Assembly: GCA_020055645.1 (NCBI GenBank) | Contig: CM034547.1 | Coordinates: forward strand, 21,243,013-21,307,012 | Direction: 5' to 3' | Length of the DNA: 64,000 nucleotides | Source of the DNA: Tomocerus qinae | Taxonomy: Eukaryota; Arthropoda; Collembola; Entomobryomorpha; Tomoceridae | Part shown: positions 13,526 through 25,959 of the stretch, in pieces | How positions within the stretch are numbered: the stretch's first letter is position 1 | Layout: the number at the start of each line of letters is the position of its first letter | Translations under genes and position numbers: made by a program | The notes under the pieces: generated by a model | Told to the model about the DNA's origin: nothing | What the model saw: the letters and a program-made list of their open reading frames with translations, nothing else | Databases searched by the model: none

Positions 13526-16500
13526 GTTGAAGTCTGTCCCGGACACCCTATTGACCATCAGATTGCTTTTAAATAACTAAACATTTTAAAACAACATAAT
13601 GAGTTTGAATTACGCAACGATTTTTGGTTTACATTTCCCAAAATTCGTTTCACTGTTCTGACTTGAGGAAAACTGAAAAAAGTGGATGCACATAGGTATG
13701 TCGGCACTTATGGTATTTATGTTGGTCTTGGTTGGTAATAACGTTAAATCAAAGTTACTGTGTGTCTGTGCATTTATTGCTTCATTTTATCGAATTAGGG
13801 TACATGTCAAGATTAGAAGATTAATAAAATTATATTAACTGGTTATTAATTTGAGGAACCTGTGATGATGTTATTTATTATGAATGAATTATATATTACT
13901 ATTCGAGTATATACTTTGTAAAATATGCAAAAGTTCTGGTTCTGAGTGTTCTGAGTGGTACAATTTTACAAAAGATTAATATACACTACAACACAATACA
14001 AGCGTAGCCATATGCTATGAATACATTGAAAACGAATTAATTTATTTAGGCTTCCTTTACTTCACACATCTTTAATAGGCATATGGCACAGGTTTCTCAT
14101 GACTCATGATTAAATATTATTGTATTCATTTTTGATTTACATAACTTAAAAATCTTTTCTTTGGAATTGAATTAGTGTATCTTGTTAGGTATCTTCGGAT
14201 ATCGGGATTTCTAAAGCATTATATATCTCTTTTTTAGATTTTGTAACCTGATGACACTTAATTGTAAGTCATAATATTGTATGTACTTCAAACAACTAAA
14301 TTAGAATAATTTAAATAGAAAAAGGTGAAGAACTTGCCATTCTACTTCTTCCCACATCATCATCATCATGTACAGTACAATACGCAATGCATATGCAGAT
14401 TGCACAATAAATAATATAGAATTTGATATAAGTAACTCAAATAATCTCTATATAATAAAAGTATTTATTCCTATGTCGCGGGATCTATCTATGTATCTAT
14501 CTATGCCATGGACAATGCGGCATTTTGTTGCAATGCACATGCGCGTATACAATGCATGTTTCATAAAACAAAGAAGTCCAATATGGGTAAACATTAGCTT
14601 ACTTCGAAATTAGACAATGTTAATGTGCATAATCATTTTGAAATTCAGCAATGGTACTCTACTGGGGGCTTATATTATTATAGCATCAAAACAAAAATAT
14701 ATAAGATGATTATTTTGTGATGGATATGATTGGCGAAAGGGAACATTTCGTAATGATCGTAGTGTGCGTATTAATTAGCATTTCAAAACTCCTAATCCAA
14801 ATTGGTTCTGTTAAATCGACAAACTTATTTATTAGCATTTTTTAGTAGAGCTGGTTTTACTTTTTATTACCCCCTTGATTCCTTTGTGCCAGCTTGTACA
14901 CCTTTTTGTAGAATTAACCATTTATCCCTCAAAAATATTTATTCGCAAGTTGTACTCATGGGGTTTGTACGTTTTTCCAAAATCCCAGGGGGAATTTAAT
15001 TTTTTTGATTTTAAATGGGAGTTTTTTGATAACTTTTTGAGCTTTTTTATTAAAAATGAAGTCTTTCATTTTCCCCTGTATTTGATGCTACGATCTACAG
15101 TTATTGTTGTAGTTTAGTAAATTCCTGGAAGTTGGAACTGCAGCTAATTTTTCCAACCGCTGTAGAAAATAAAATTATATTTATATATTGTATCTACAAA
15201 TTTAATATAATAACCTAAGGGAAATACCGATGATTTTTTGGGAATTGTTTTTATTACTGTGATTGGTGGCCTGCTGAATTTCTCTTGAGTGCTAGGTTCG
15301 CACCTTAGCTGGGTTCACTAGTGCTAAAAGCTAAGCACATTAATTTTACTTGTGTAAATGGTAGTACACATATAATATAGTAATAAGTAGCAACATATTT
15401 GTAACCCAATTTTCGGGGACTTGACTTTTAAAACTGTCCCATACATTTGCCAATTTAAGAGTAGTACCAGTCCTCTCCCCAAAAAGTATGTCCTAAATCT
15501 CCAAAAAGTTAAAAAAAATAAATAGAAAGATCAACTGCTGCCCGTTTTGTCGTTTACATTTTTACATCTCTCGCTCTCTAAGCACAGTAGGATTTATCAA
15601 TGCAGAGACACTGAATGCAGCGACAAGACAAACCCAAGAAGTTGCATTGAGCCAGCACAGCAGTTATGATTTTCAGAAACTCAGGTTTCCCGTCAAGAGT
15701 GAGGATGAACGGGTATTGGGTAGTGTTTTCCTCTACTCTTCTTTATGTTATTATTGACTGAAGAACTGAAGTGAGGATAAAAGGAAGATGACGAGTGGGA
15801 GGTTCAACTAGTGAATTCATTTTCCAAACAGATCGATAGAATTCGTAAAATGGACTAAAATTCGTTAATGAAAATCTAATTATATCAAGACTCTCTTCTT
15901 TTTCGTGTTGTTTATGTGGTATTTCAAATTAAATTATTGTCTCTTCTTCCTTTTCCCTTAATTTAAATTACACAAATTACATATTATTGATTATTTTTAC
16001 CACCTGTCTTACTTCAGTCAGGTTACTCAGGTTGATTGGTATTATTGCTTGCACACGTAGTTTACCTTCAGCGTTTAATGTTTATCATTGTATATAAATA
16101 TTTTGTTGTACTTTTGGAGCAGACAAGAAGGGTTTATCAATTTCATTGTAAGTAAGTCACGTTATGTGCACTAAACAGCCGTGTAAACATTGAACATGTT
16201 ATTATTTGTGTTTTACAACAATTCCTTAAAAATTGAAAAATAGAGGAAGAGAAAGACATAAACAGTTAAATAGAGTATTGATTTGTAGTATTTAAATTTT
16301 TGTTAAAACTTTTGAGTCAATATTCTCAGTCAGTATAGCGATCCAACCATTGTGGGGATTGTGGCATCTGGTGAATATTTTCGTAGCAAATAGACTGAAT
16401 AAGTTAAAAATTAACATTAAAAATCAATAATTTTTAACTCATAATCTTAGTTTATTTATATTTACTGACTTGCCCGAAATATTCTAAAATTTACAATTTT

Positions 16501-16936
16501 GTGTTTATTTTTAATATATAGCAGAAAACTGCAACGACAACAGAGCTGGTGGTATCAAAATTGTTCCTGAACTGCCCAACCAATTGATTTCCGAATGTTG
16601 ATGTGCTGAACACACGCGGAATTGCGTACGATGTATTAATTAAATGAATTGAATTTAATGTATATTCAATATGGAGGTGAAGGAAATGTTACTAACTTTT
16701 AAGTGTTGATAAATAATTTGCCAATCAAGTCAACTATACCATTTTAGTCGCGTGCAATTCTTCCATCTCTTAGTAATTCTAATCCGGTGACATTCGTGTC
16801 GCATGTAATATGTACGAATGGATGTCTGAAATCAAAAAGAGAAAATTCAAGTCTCATAATATAAAACAGTAAATCGTGTAGTTATAGTTAATATCTAAAA
16901 CATTATATCTTCCGGGCTAAGTACCATATCAATGCC
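13526..16936. other. Intergenic, no gene recognised
   Basis: AT-rich DNA up to the MARCH6 start. The stretch 14850-15110 has long T-runs and two overlapping frames but no motif. No supported exon or RNA gene. Confidence 0.45.
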
Positions 16937-19900
16937 ATGGATGACGGAATGCAAGGTGGGTTTGATGTATTCTTTTTGAAATTCTCTAAGAAACAATTTA
17001 TGGGACCATTTCTTAATATTCCAATGTTGATTTGTTTTACTTATCCGCGTTATGTAGATATATGCCGGGTCTGTAGATCCGAAGGGTCTCCTGATAGACC
17101 CTTATTCTACCCATGTGTGTGTACTGGAAGCATTAAGTACATCCATCAAGACTGTCTCGTGCAATGGCTTAGATATAGTAGGAAAGAGTATTGTGAACTA
17201 TGTAATCATCGATTTTCCTTTACACCTAGTAAGTGTTCTTTTAGTGCGCTGCTCAAATATTTAGCAGTGCAATAGGAATTTTTATTGTATAATGCGTATT
17301 GATAATTGTATTAATTTTTTTTCAGTTTACGCACCTGACATGCCAAAGCGACTACCAATTAAAGATGTTATTAGTGGACTTGTTAACAGTGTAGCCACTG
17401 CAGTAAGATTTTGGTTCCATTATACATTGGTTGCCTTTGCGTGGCTAGGTATTGTACCTTTATCAGCATGTCGAATCCATCGAAGTTTGTTTACAGGATC
17501 TGTAAACTCTATTCTAGCCTTGCCTCTTGATCTCCTTTCCACGTAAATGAAACATTGCACTTTTTAATATTAAGTGTAAAATAATACAATTATAATTAAT
17601 GATTGAATGTGGAAAATTTAAAACAAATGAAAGGTATATTTCTAATGACATGTAAAAACTTTTACAGGGAAAATCTATTGTCAGATATTTTCCATGGATG
17701 TATAGTGGTGATGTGCACGCTTTGCGTTTTTATAAGTCTAGTATGGTTAAGAGAGCACATTATGCATGGGTAAACATTATATAACATTTGCAAACTTTAA
17801 CAATCATTTGTGTCAATTTTATTAATGGGAAATAATTTTCGAATAACTGTATTTCTTGTAGAGGAGGTCCCGAGTGGTTAGATGCTCCATTAGAGGTTAG
17901 TAAATACTTTAAGTGCCTTTGTAATAACGAGGCTAGCGTAATAGGAAGGCTCACTCATTCTGTATCTTACACATGTAAATTTTGACGGCAAAAGTTCCTT
18001 GCGAGTTACTGTTAGAGGGCGCACATAGACTCCCAAAAATTACTTACTTTTCATAACCCTTTACATAGCTTTATTACAGTTTTTTAACTTTTTTGGGCAA
18101 AGACTTGTTATGAAAATTCACTTTATCAATTTTATCCGTCATACTTGTTCTGTAGTTTACAAGATATATCTTAACTACATATTTAAGAATAACATTTATT
18201 ATTTGTAATAAATGAGAAGCATCAGAGCATCAACATCTAATTTGACTTACCAGTACATAATTTGCTAAAAAACGAATGATTTTTTTATCCACATTATCTA
18301 CGGTTAGTACTTGAAGTCCAAACGCTGAAAGCGTATCAACGATCATTTTATTATACCACTGAAACGAGGCGAGAGGTAGCACAAGCCACCTCTGTCTTGA
18401 AGAGCTATAAAATGATTGTATTCTAAAGATCTGTTTTCTACCAAAATGTTTTGCGCTGATATAGAGCAAGGGTTTTGAATTTCGCTTTTCAAAACTCCGC
18501 CACAAAGCTATTTCATAGCATTTACGTTAGTAGTAGCATCATCCGAAACAATTCAAAGTATTTTATATTCGATGTCTTCCACTTAATAACCTAGTTTTCT
18601 TCCGTAGGAATTTATTTGCTCAGATAACATTTTTGATTGTGTACAATTCTCTTCTGCAGTCTTTTCTATCTCCCTAATCTTAAAATCTCGTCATTTCTTC
18701 ATATGTTTTCTGAGTATTTCTAACTCCTTGTCTTTGGCCTCTAATTTTGCATTTAACTTCCTCAATCGATCACAGTACTCTTTCTGACTAATTCTCCATT
18801 TATTTCTTCGCATGTCTTCTCTCTTCTTGGCCAATAAAAATAGCTTGACATTATCGGGAATAGCAGCCTCGTTCTCACATTTTTGTTGAGCTTCTGACTT
18901 TGATGATGTGGACTGTAAAAAATCGTTTTCCTAATTGAGTGGTTCTAGAGTTAAATAAGGCTGAATTTAGGCAGCGGTACTTTGTTGCCGCTGTTGCCGC
19001 TAGGGGTGGCAACAGTGGCGACACAAAAAAATTACCAGCGGCGACACGCAAAATCCATTAGCGGCGACGCAGCTAAAACCACTAAACCTAATACAGGCCG
19101 GTGCCTTGCTGCTCTGAGCTCAATGCTTAACAGCGGCAACAGAAGATATCAGAATCATGTGTCGGCTGAATTTAGGCAGCGTGATCTCGTTGCCTCAATT
19201 GCCCCGGTTGCCCCATGCTTAGTCACTTTACCTATAATATGTTGCCTCCCGTCACTATTTTTGCCTCTTTTTTTGACCCAACCTAATAAAAAATAAACTG
19301 TTTTATTGTTAATGCATAACAAAAATGTAGCATGTTAATTTTTAATTAGGTTAGGTCAAAAAAGATGCAAAAATAGTGAGGGGAGGCAAATGGAAATGAC
19401 GTTAGGTTAACTGGCTTAACTCGGGGCAACCGGGGCAATTGAAGCCTAAATTCAGCCAATGTGTCTCTGTTGCCGCTGGTCAGTGTTGCCGCTAGTGGTT
19501 TTAGCTGTGTCGCCACTGTATCCGCTATTATGCTGTTGCCGCTAACCCCACATGTATCCCAGCGGCAACAGCGGGGACGTGGCAACAACGTACCGCTGCC
19601 TAAATTCAGCCGTGAATAAAGTTGACTTGTCTCTACGATTTTTCTTTTCTTAGGGCTTGGTCTTTTTTAAAGCGGTCCTGGTCTTTTATATTGGGGGTAC
19701 TGTGGAAATATTGTAGGAACAGCACCGGTTTTTAGCTTTCGTATTTTTAGACCTTCCTTATAATCCTGTTCTTTAAAATGCTTGCTACAAACACATGTCC
19801 ATTTATTTCTTCGCATGTCTTCTCTCTTGTTGGCCAATAAAAATAGCTTGACATTATCGGGAATAGCAGCCTCGTTCTCACATTTTTGTTAAGCTTCTGA

Positions 19901-22900
19901 CTTTGACGATGTGGACTGTAAAAAATCGTTTTCCTAATTGAGTGGTGAATAATTATAAAAGATAAGTTAAATAATTAGGTAATATAAATCACTAATTCGG
20001 TGTTAATTTTTGTGATATTTTAAAAATGAAAAATAACCAATTAATTGTTTACCTATCCTCTGAAGGAGACCAAGTTTTGATTTATTTCCTGTTTCTCCTC
20101 TAGAAATATTTTTTAACCACAGTCCTCGAATATTCGGATCTGACGGAAACCCGTGAAAACTGGTTTTGTCATTGGTATTTGATCTTATTCTTGATGTACA
20201 AAAAGGCACAGCACATTGTCTACCCATATTATTAGGTTTCCAACTTTATGTAAATGTAATTTTATAACAAAAAACTGAAACAATCAGCAAAATCAACTTG
20301 TTTGTCTCTGAAAATCTAATAAAAGTAATACTATTTCACATTTGAAAGGGGAGTCTATGAGCGCTCACGGTAAAGGCGGTAACTATATTTTGTCCGCTTC
20401 TATTTGAGACATATGAGTGAGCCTTCCTATTACGCTAGCCTCGGTAATAACATCGACTTTCATTAACTGCATCTGTAGTTGGAGAATGTCTTTGATATTG
20501 AAACTCTTTTATTTCTTAGGAGAATCTGGACTTTCTGGAGGGAGATGATGGAGAGGAGAACGGTGGAGAGGATGGAGATAACGGCAATGGAAACGCTGGA
20601 GGTGCACGGGATGGCGCCGAGGGTGATGGAAACAATGTAGGAGAACAGTTACTTCAAGAGCATCCGCAAAGGATTAACGATAATAATAACAACAATGATG
20701 GTAATAATAATGGTGCCCAGAATCCGAGAGCTGCTGGCGGCAACGGGAACGTGAATGCTAACAATGATGAGATAAACTGGAATCCGATTGAGTGGGACCG
20801 GGCAGCAGAGGAACTGACTTGGGAACGTCTACTTGGTTTGGATGGATCACTAGTTTTCCTTGAACATGTATTTTGGGTTGTGTCTCTTAACACGCTGTTC
20901 ATCCTCGTCTTCGGTTAGATTTAACTTTTATATACTCTCAAAACGTATCATTCGGCATTCACTGCAGTACCTAATAAAATTAAATGTTTTTATAGAATTT
21001 TGTCCATATCATATTGGACACTTTACTTTAGCTGGGTTACAATTGCAAGATTTAACAAAAATACCACATTTCGAGGGCCTGTTAGTCACTTTGTGTGGTT
21101 ATTGTGTAGTGGGCATAATTCTGGTCATCCTACATGCGTTTGCTTCTCTTATGAAGCTAAGAAAGTAAGTGGTTGCACGAAGAAGCCACCATCAGTTTTA
21201 ATATATATGTTTTTATGGATATTACACTAACTAATATATTATTTAAGTATAATATTAAGTTAATTTGAAACGTGCCATGTATTGTTTCTGTTAGGTCAAA
21301 AAAGATTTTAGGTCTGTGTTATGTAGTCGTCAAAGTCTGCCTGCTATCAGTTGTAGAAATTGGCATTTTCCCCCTAGTGTGTGGCTGGTGGCTTGATGTT
21401 TGCTCTTTAGCACTCTTTGATGCTACATTAAAGGTACATGTTCAACTAATAATTTATTTTATTTTACTTGTGTATACAGCGTATTGAATGACGTAAGAAA
21501 TTTTGAAAAGTGTAACCGCTAGACATACCCATGAAATAAGTTTTAAATGCTCAAAACAATGAATACTTATATTGATGTAAATATATTAGGACCGAGAAGC
21601 TAGTTTTACCAAAGCTCCTGGGACAAGTATGTTCATGCATTGGCTGTTTGGAATGATCTATGTATTCTACTTCGCTTCCTTCATTTTACTTTTGAGAGAG
21701 GTACTTCGACCCGGTGTTTTATGGTTTCTGCGTAATCTCAATGATCCTGACTTCAATCCTATTCAAGAGGTAAACAAGATTTGTCTGTATAAAATTATTA
21801 CTACTTTAAAAGTATCAAAAGGTAAAATATTTTTATCACTGCAGATGATCCATTTGCCAATCCTGAGGCATGTACGAAGATTTTTATTTTCGATGATAAT
21901 TTTTGGTACAACTGTTCTTCTGATGGTTTGGCTTCCTATTCGTATAATTAAAAGATTATGGCCTACGTTTCTGCCCTACACGTTCGTATTTACCACGTAA
22001 GAACTGTTTACATAGATGCTAATTATATGATACTCATAAGGAATGCATGGTGTATTTTAATAATTTTTCACTTTTCCTTTACAAAATGGTATTTAATAAC
22101 TTTTAGTGAACAAGCTCATGAGCTCTCGTTGGAACTTGTGCTACTGCAAGTTATGATGCCTGCTTTGTTAGAGCAAGGACACACTAGGGAGTGGTTGAAG
22201 AGTATGGTCAAATTCTGGTGTGTTGTGATGGCATGGATTCTCGATTTACGTTCTTATCTACTGGGTGGAGTTCCACTAGAAGATTATGTAAGAGTTGAAT
22301 ATTTACTATTTTAAAAATTTACAGCTTAACATTGTCTCACACACCCTAGCCCCACGAAATCCATTATGACTGTTGACTTAATATTAATTTTTTGATTGGC
22401 TACATATGGATTAAAATTACATATTATGTCTTAGGAAAATGGCCAAGTAATTCATGCAGAAGAGGGCAATGAAAATGAGCAACGTATATTTGAATTTGAA
22501 GAAAATGAACGCGAAGAAAATGATAATGAGAACAATGACAACAGGGAAATTGATGCAGAATTAGACGGTGCCCCTGTAGTAGTCCCTGCAGCAATTGCGG
22601 AAGGAGCAGGTGGTGGGCTCGGATGGATAGGCGGAAATCAAGGAGGACTTGGAGCTGCTCATCAAGCGTTACTGTTAAGAGATGGTCCTACTGGCTTTCT
22701 TCCCTACAGGAGACCAAAATACTTTCCATTAAAGGTAAAATATGAATTGATACTTTAAAAAGCTTAGTTAAAGCATGTTAAAGTTCTTAATCTTAAATTG
22801 TTTAGTGTTTGCTAAATATGTACACAATGTACTCCAATATTTTCTAGTAACTACATATTTTCGTTTTGTGTACTAACTAATACTGCAAATTAGGCTATCG

Positions 22901-24952
22901 GAAAGTAGTAAATACTACTTCCAGAAATGGGTTAAGATTTGCAGGCGTTAAAGTGCTATTTTTCCCGTAAGTATTTAAAGTTTAATGGATAAAATTGGGA
23001 ATAAAGTAACGCTATTTAGATATTTTAGTCAGACCAGGTAGGGAAATATTATAACAATTTTCATTAGTACAAGGTAACGAAAGAAATCTAAAATTTATTA
23101 ATAAAATGAAGAATTATAAATGTGAATGAATTCTACCTCGAGGTCACCTATTTTCATATTTATTTATTTATTGCTACTGCTATTTTAATGTGTTCATAAT
23201 TTGTTTTATTTTTAGATTGCATCTTTGTTATTGGCAATGTGTGCTACGTTAAGCGTCGTCAGTATATGCATTTTAACTATTCCAGGTAAGTATTTCCATT
23301 TGCAGTAATTTTATAACGAAAAGAAGCTTTTACTAATTGTTATTGTTGGCGCACGTTATGTAATTTAATTGAGGATAATAATATAAATTAATGTAGTATC
23401 CGTTGGACGTTTGGTTATGAGTTATTGGCTTTCTAACTCTGAAGAACCTGTTCACGAGCTGTATACAACAGCAAGTGGGCTATATGTAACGTGGTTAACT
23501 ATTAGAGTCTTGATTCTTTGCGGAACATGGATCCCACGAGGTTGGGCGGCTGTTTGGTCAACTGTTAAGAAATGGAGTGTTACGGTACTAATTCATAGTA
23601 AAAGTGCTGATATGCACTAACATGAAAATAGGCTGTACTCAAGTTTTAAATGATTTTTTTTGATTATTTTTGTATAGTTTGGTCTGATGTCGTTCCAGGT
23701 TGCGAAGGCTGCAGTTGCTGTGTCGCTTTTGATTGGGGTCATCCCGTATATGTGTGGTCTTCTGTTTGAGTTGGTTCTCATTTCCCCATTAAGAGTACCC
23801 CTAAATCAATCCCCGATATATTTGGCTAGTGAAAACTGGGTTATGGGCACACTTTACATCAAAATTGCGTGTGCGTCAACTATGATGAGCCCTCCAAATT
23901 TCTGGCTTCGTCGGACTCTCGAAAGAGTATGTTATTAAAATTAGGCAAAGTTATTTTTGTTTTGTTCAATTAATTTTAGTTTTGTTTTATTTTCCTCTCA
24001 GATTTACAATGATGGTGTACGAAATATCAACCTAAACTTTATAATCAAAGAGTTAGCAGCTCCATGTATAATTTGGCTGGGTTTGGCACTTGCAGTGCCA
24101 TATGTGATAAGCCAGAGCATCGTACCTCTTCTCGGTAATGAATGGGGTTTGTGAAAGATCTTTCATGGTTTTTTTAAAAATATCTTAGGGGCATATTATT
24201 ATGTAATGTAAATCAGTCAATAGTACGCTTTAAGTCATTAGTTCTGTTATTTAGTTGCTATTGCCCAGTTTATAGTTCAGGTTTCACGAAGTTAGCGTGA
24301 AGTTACAGTGAAAATTTTCACTTTCAAAATTTACAATTTGGATTTTACAGTTATTATGACGTTAAAATGAAGTTCTTCACTTTCCGAGTTATTGAAATAT
24401 TTCAATGATCCGAGAGTGACGGTTTTCACCTTCATTTAACGCTTTGTTTTAACTAAATGCATCTCGGCTTTATCGTCCCATGATAACGTCCATGAATCCT
24501 GTACTATAAATTAGGCGTACAACCTTATTATTTTCATTTTCATTATTTGTTACCATCAGTTTAAAAAAATTTCATACTTTTAGTTCCCAATTTGGAGACT
24601 CAAAATCTAGTGGAACGTCGGATCTACCCATTTATCTTAGTGGTTGCTGCAATTATAGGCATAGTTGCCTTCCAAATTCGTCAATTCAAGAAATTATATG
24701 AACATATTAAAAATGATAAGTATGTTTTTAACTTTTCTTGTAATAGTAATAACCATCTCTAATGAGCATCATTATGTAGTACTTAAAAACATAAGATTAG
24801 ATTTTTATACATGTCTGCTTGTGCTAAAATGTGACTAATTTTGTTTCAGATATTTGGTTGGTCGACGATTAGTAAATTATGAAAGACCTCCTCCAGCTCC
24901 ACCAATAATTGTTCCTCCAAATCCTGTTCATCCACCTTTGGAAGAGGAATGA
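16937..24952 (+). CDS. MARCHF6: MARCH6/TEB4/Doa10 membrane E3 ubiquitin ligase, complete, 18 exons
   Basis: Exons: 16937-16955, 17058-17228, 17326-17542, 17668-17769, 17862-17895, 20520-20913, 20996-21164, 21295-21433, 21590-21769, 21845-21996, 22107-22287, 22435-22734, 23216-23285, 23397-23584, 23678-23926, 24002-24134, 24584-24719, 24850-24952. They sum to 2937 nt (978 aa) with every phase consistent. Human MARCH6 is about 910 aa. The N-terminal C4HC3 RING-CH is intact: C9, C12, C26, C28, H36, C39, C52, C55 with W43. Many transmembrane segments follow, split by two acidic/asparagine-rich loops (exon 6 and exon 12). The central TD-like region is in exons 9-11. The C-terminus is short and proline-rich. 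In known systems this enzyme ubiquitinates ER-membrane and sterol-pathway proteins for degradation. Intron 5 is enlarged by a P-like transposon. Poly(A) signal AATAAA at 25772-25777. Confidence 0.97.
18795..18943 (-). repeat. 149 bp direct repeat, copy 1 (inside P-like element)
   Basis: Matches 19798-19946 with about three differences. Read on the minus strand, this copy opens after a TTTTTTACAG acceptor and runs uninterrupted ([20 protein letters not shown]) into the coiled coil, so it appears to be the original location. Confidence 0.88.
18959..19611. mobile_element. 653 bp inverted-repeat element nested in the P-like element
   Basis: Ends are inverted repeats: 18959 onward (GGCTGAATTTAGGCAGCGGT) and the reverse complement ending at 19611, at least 21 bp perfect and extending imperfectly. 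GTTGCCGCT motifs recur many times in both arms. Flanks TTAAATAA and GTGAATAA agree at 6 of 8 positions, a possible decayed 8 bp duplication. Non-coding. It sits inside the transposase remnant. Confidence 0.85.
19164..19457. mobile_element. 294 bp inverted-repeat element nested inside the 653 bp element
   Basis: It begins GGCTGAATTTAGGC and ends with the reverse complement, the same terminal motif as its host element. The arms pair imperfectly for about 140 bp, including TCAATTGCCCCGGTTGCCCC in the left arm. The flanks CATGTGTC (19156-19163) and AATGTGTC (19458-19465) match at 7 of 8 bases and look like an 8 bp target-site duplication. Confidence 0.83.
19798..19946 (-). repeat. 149 bp direct repeat, copy 2 (inside P-like element)
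   Basis: About 98% identical to 18795-18943. This copy has an in-frame stop (GCTTAA in place of GCTCAA on the minus strand). It abuts the THAP C-half exactly where the two copies diverge, after AAATGGA, which suggests a junction at short shared sequence. Confidence 0.88.
24285..24460. repeat. Possible degenerate inverted repeat in MARCH6 intron 16
   Basis: A GTTAGCGTGAAGTTACAGTGAAAATTTTCAC-like left side faces a loosely complementary right side (GTGACGGTTTTCACCTTCATTTAACGC). The match is imperfect. It shares a GTTAGCGT / GTGAAA theme with the element in the transporter intron at 26803-27047. Confidence 0.35.
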
Positions 24953-25959
24953 AGATTTAGTGGGCTTAATAGAAATTATAAATGGTGTGGTTGAGAAGAC
25001 TCGCAGCTTCTGAATCATGCTGAAACGGCTGATCGTAACTGTAAGTACCCGAAGAAACTCAAGTCTGTATTTAACAGACATTTAATGAAATTTAGCGTAT
25101 TCACATTGATTGTAGGGAAGACACTTACGCTATATATATGGACCTTTTTGCAAAATACGAGACTAATATTCTGCATATTACCAAACGTCCATGGATCATA
25201 ACTAGAAATTAAAATCGTAGCATTTACTTTCAATTGTTTTTGAAATCTTCAGATATTTGTCAGTTGTCTATTCTTTTCTGATTTTTGTCGAGTTGTTTAC
25301 GCTTGAAAGTTTAGTAACAAGGTGACTTTTAAAACATTTTCAGAAGACTTTTGATTATATTTTAGTTTGAAAATAATATCCGCATTATTGTCAGTCCCAA
25401 ACACTTATATGCTCAAAATGAGAAGAGCACTACTGGATTAAGTATATACAGAAACTTAAAGTTGTTGGTACAAGTCATATAATTTCCTCGATTTTCGATA
25501 TGAGTGAGAAAGGTATGCCTGTGGGTGAATGATTTCCAATGTCGAATGAGTTTATAATGGTATGGTATTTAATTTTGGTGTCAATTATTTTCTGGTCATC
25601 GAAAGCCAACTTGCTGCTGTGTATTGAAAAGAATGTTCGTTTGCGGTTGGTGGTATAAATGGTATAAAATAATGATATCGTTTCTGTACTGTGACGTGTA
25701 TGAATGAATGTATGTGACTATAAATATGTATGAATTGTTGTTCTTGTCGTACTCGAAAATAACTATATGAAAATAAAGAGTACATGACGCTGTCTGCGAC
25801 TTAAATGCAAGTTACATTTCTGATTATGCGACTATGTTTCAACGTTTCATTAACTACGTCCGATTAGTAGCATATTAATTAGTTGTAACATTTATTTTTG
25901 CAAAATTTATACGTATAATTAGCACCTTTAGTTTCTACAGAGTGCACAAAAAACGTAAA
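24953..25959. other. Convergent 3' region between MARCH6 and the transporter
   Basis: 3' UTR of MARCH6 with AATAAA at 25772-25777. On the other strand TTTATT at 25891-25896 is an AATAAA about 65 nt beyond the transporter stop. The genes converge with only about 110 bp between predicted poly(A) signals. Confidence 0.55.

Larger units (their letters stand above)
18230..20227 (-). pseudogene. Degenerate THAP-domain P-type transposase
   Basis: Minus-strand pieces in order. 20227-20053 is the THAP N-half ([13 protein letters not shown], then HGFP, then LWLKNI), ending at donor GTAAAC. 19801-19664 is the THAP C-half with CSKHF and the family's AVPTIF motif. 18795-18688 is a leucine/lysine-rich coiled coil ([20 protein letters not shown]) where P transposases carry their dimerisation helix. 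18505-18230 is a fragment that may be an RNase H-like remnant ([20 protein letters not shown]). The copy is broken by a stop after the THAP domain, a stop after the coiled coil, an internal 149 bp duplication and a nested insertion. The assignment of the last fragment is weak. No complete catalytic region is visible, so the copy is probably non-autonomous. Confidence 0.8.
17928..20443 (-). mobile_element. P-element-like DNA transposon in MARCH6 intron 5
   Basis: A 2516 bp insertion bounded by perfect 31 bp terminal inverted repeats (17928-17958 and 20413-20443; outer end CGAGGCTAGCGTAATAGGAA). It is flanked by GTAATAA at 17921-17927 and 20444-20450, an exact 7 bp duplication (8 bp if the adjoining C is counted ambiguously). 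Subterminal inverted repeats match 15 of 16 (18019-18034 and 20349-20364, GCGCNCATAGACTCCC). Canonical P elements have 31 bp ends, subterminal repeats and 8 bp duplications, and the interior encodes a THAP domain. The transposase remnant is on the minus strand, antisense to MARCH6. Size and identity of the ends suggest a fairly recent insertion. Confidence 0.92.

Noticed and set aside
14802..15117. Plus-strand frames in a T-rich stretch
   Set aside because: Repeated phenylalanine/lysine codons reflect T-runs, not a protein family.
18982..19588. Open frames within the nested inverted-repeat elements
   Set aside because: They derive from GTTGCCGCT repeats of non-coding transposon arms and mirror each other on the two strands.
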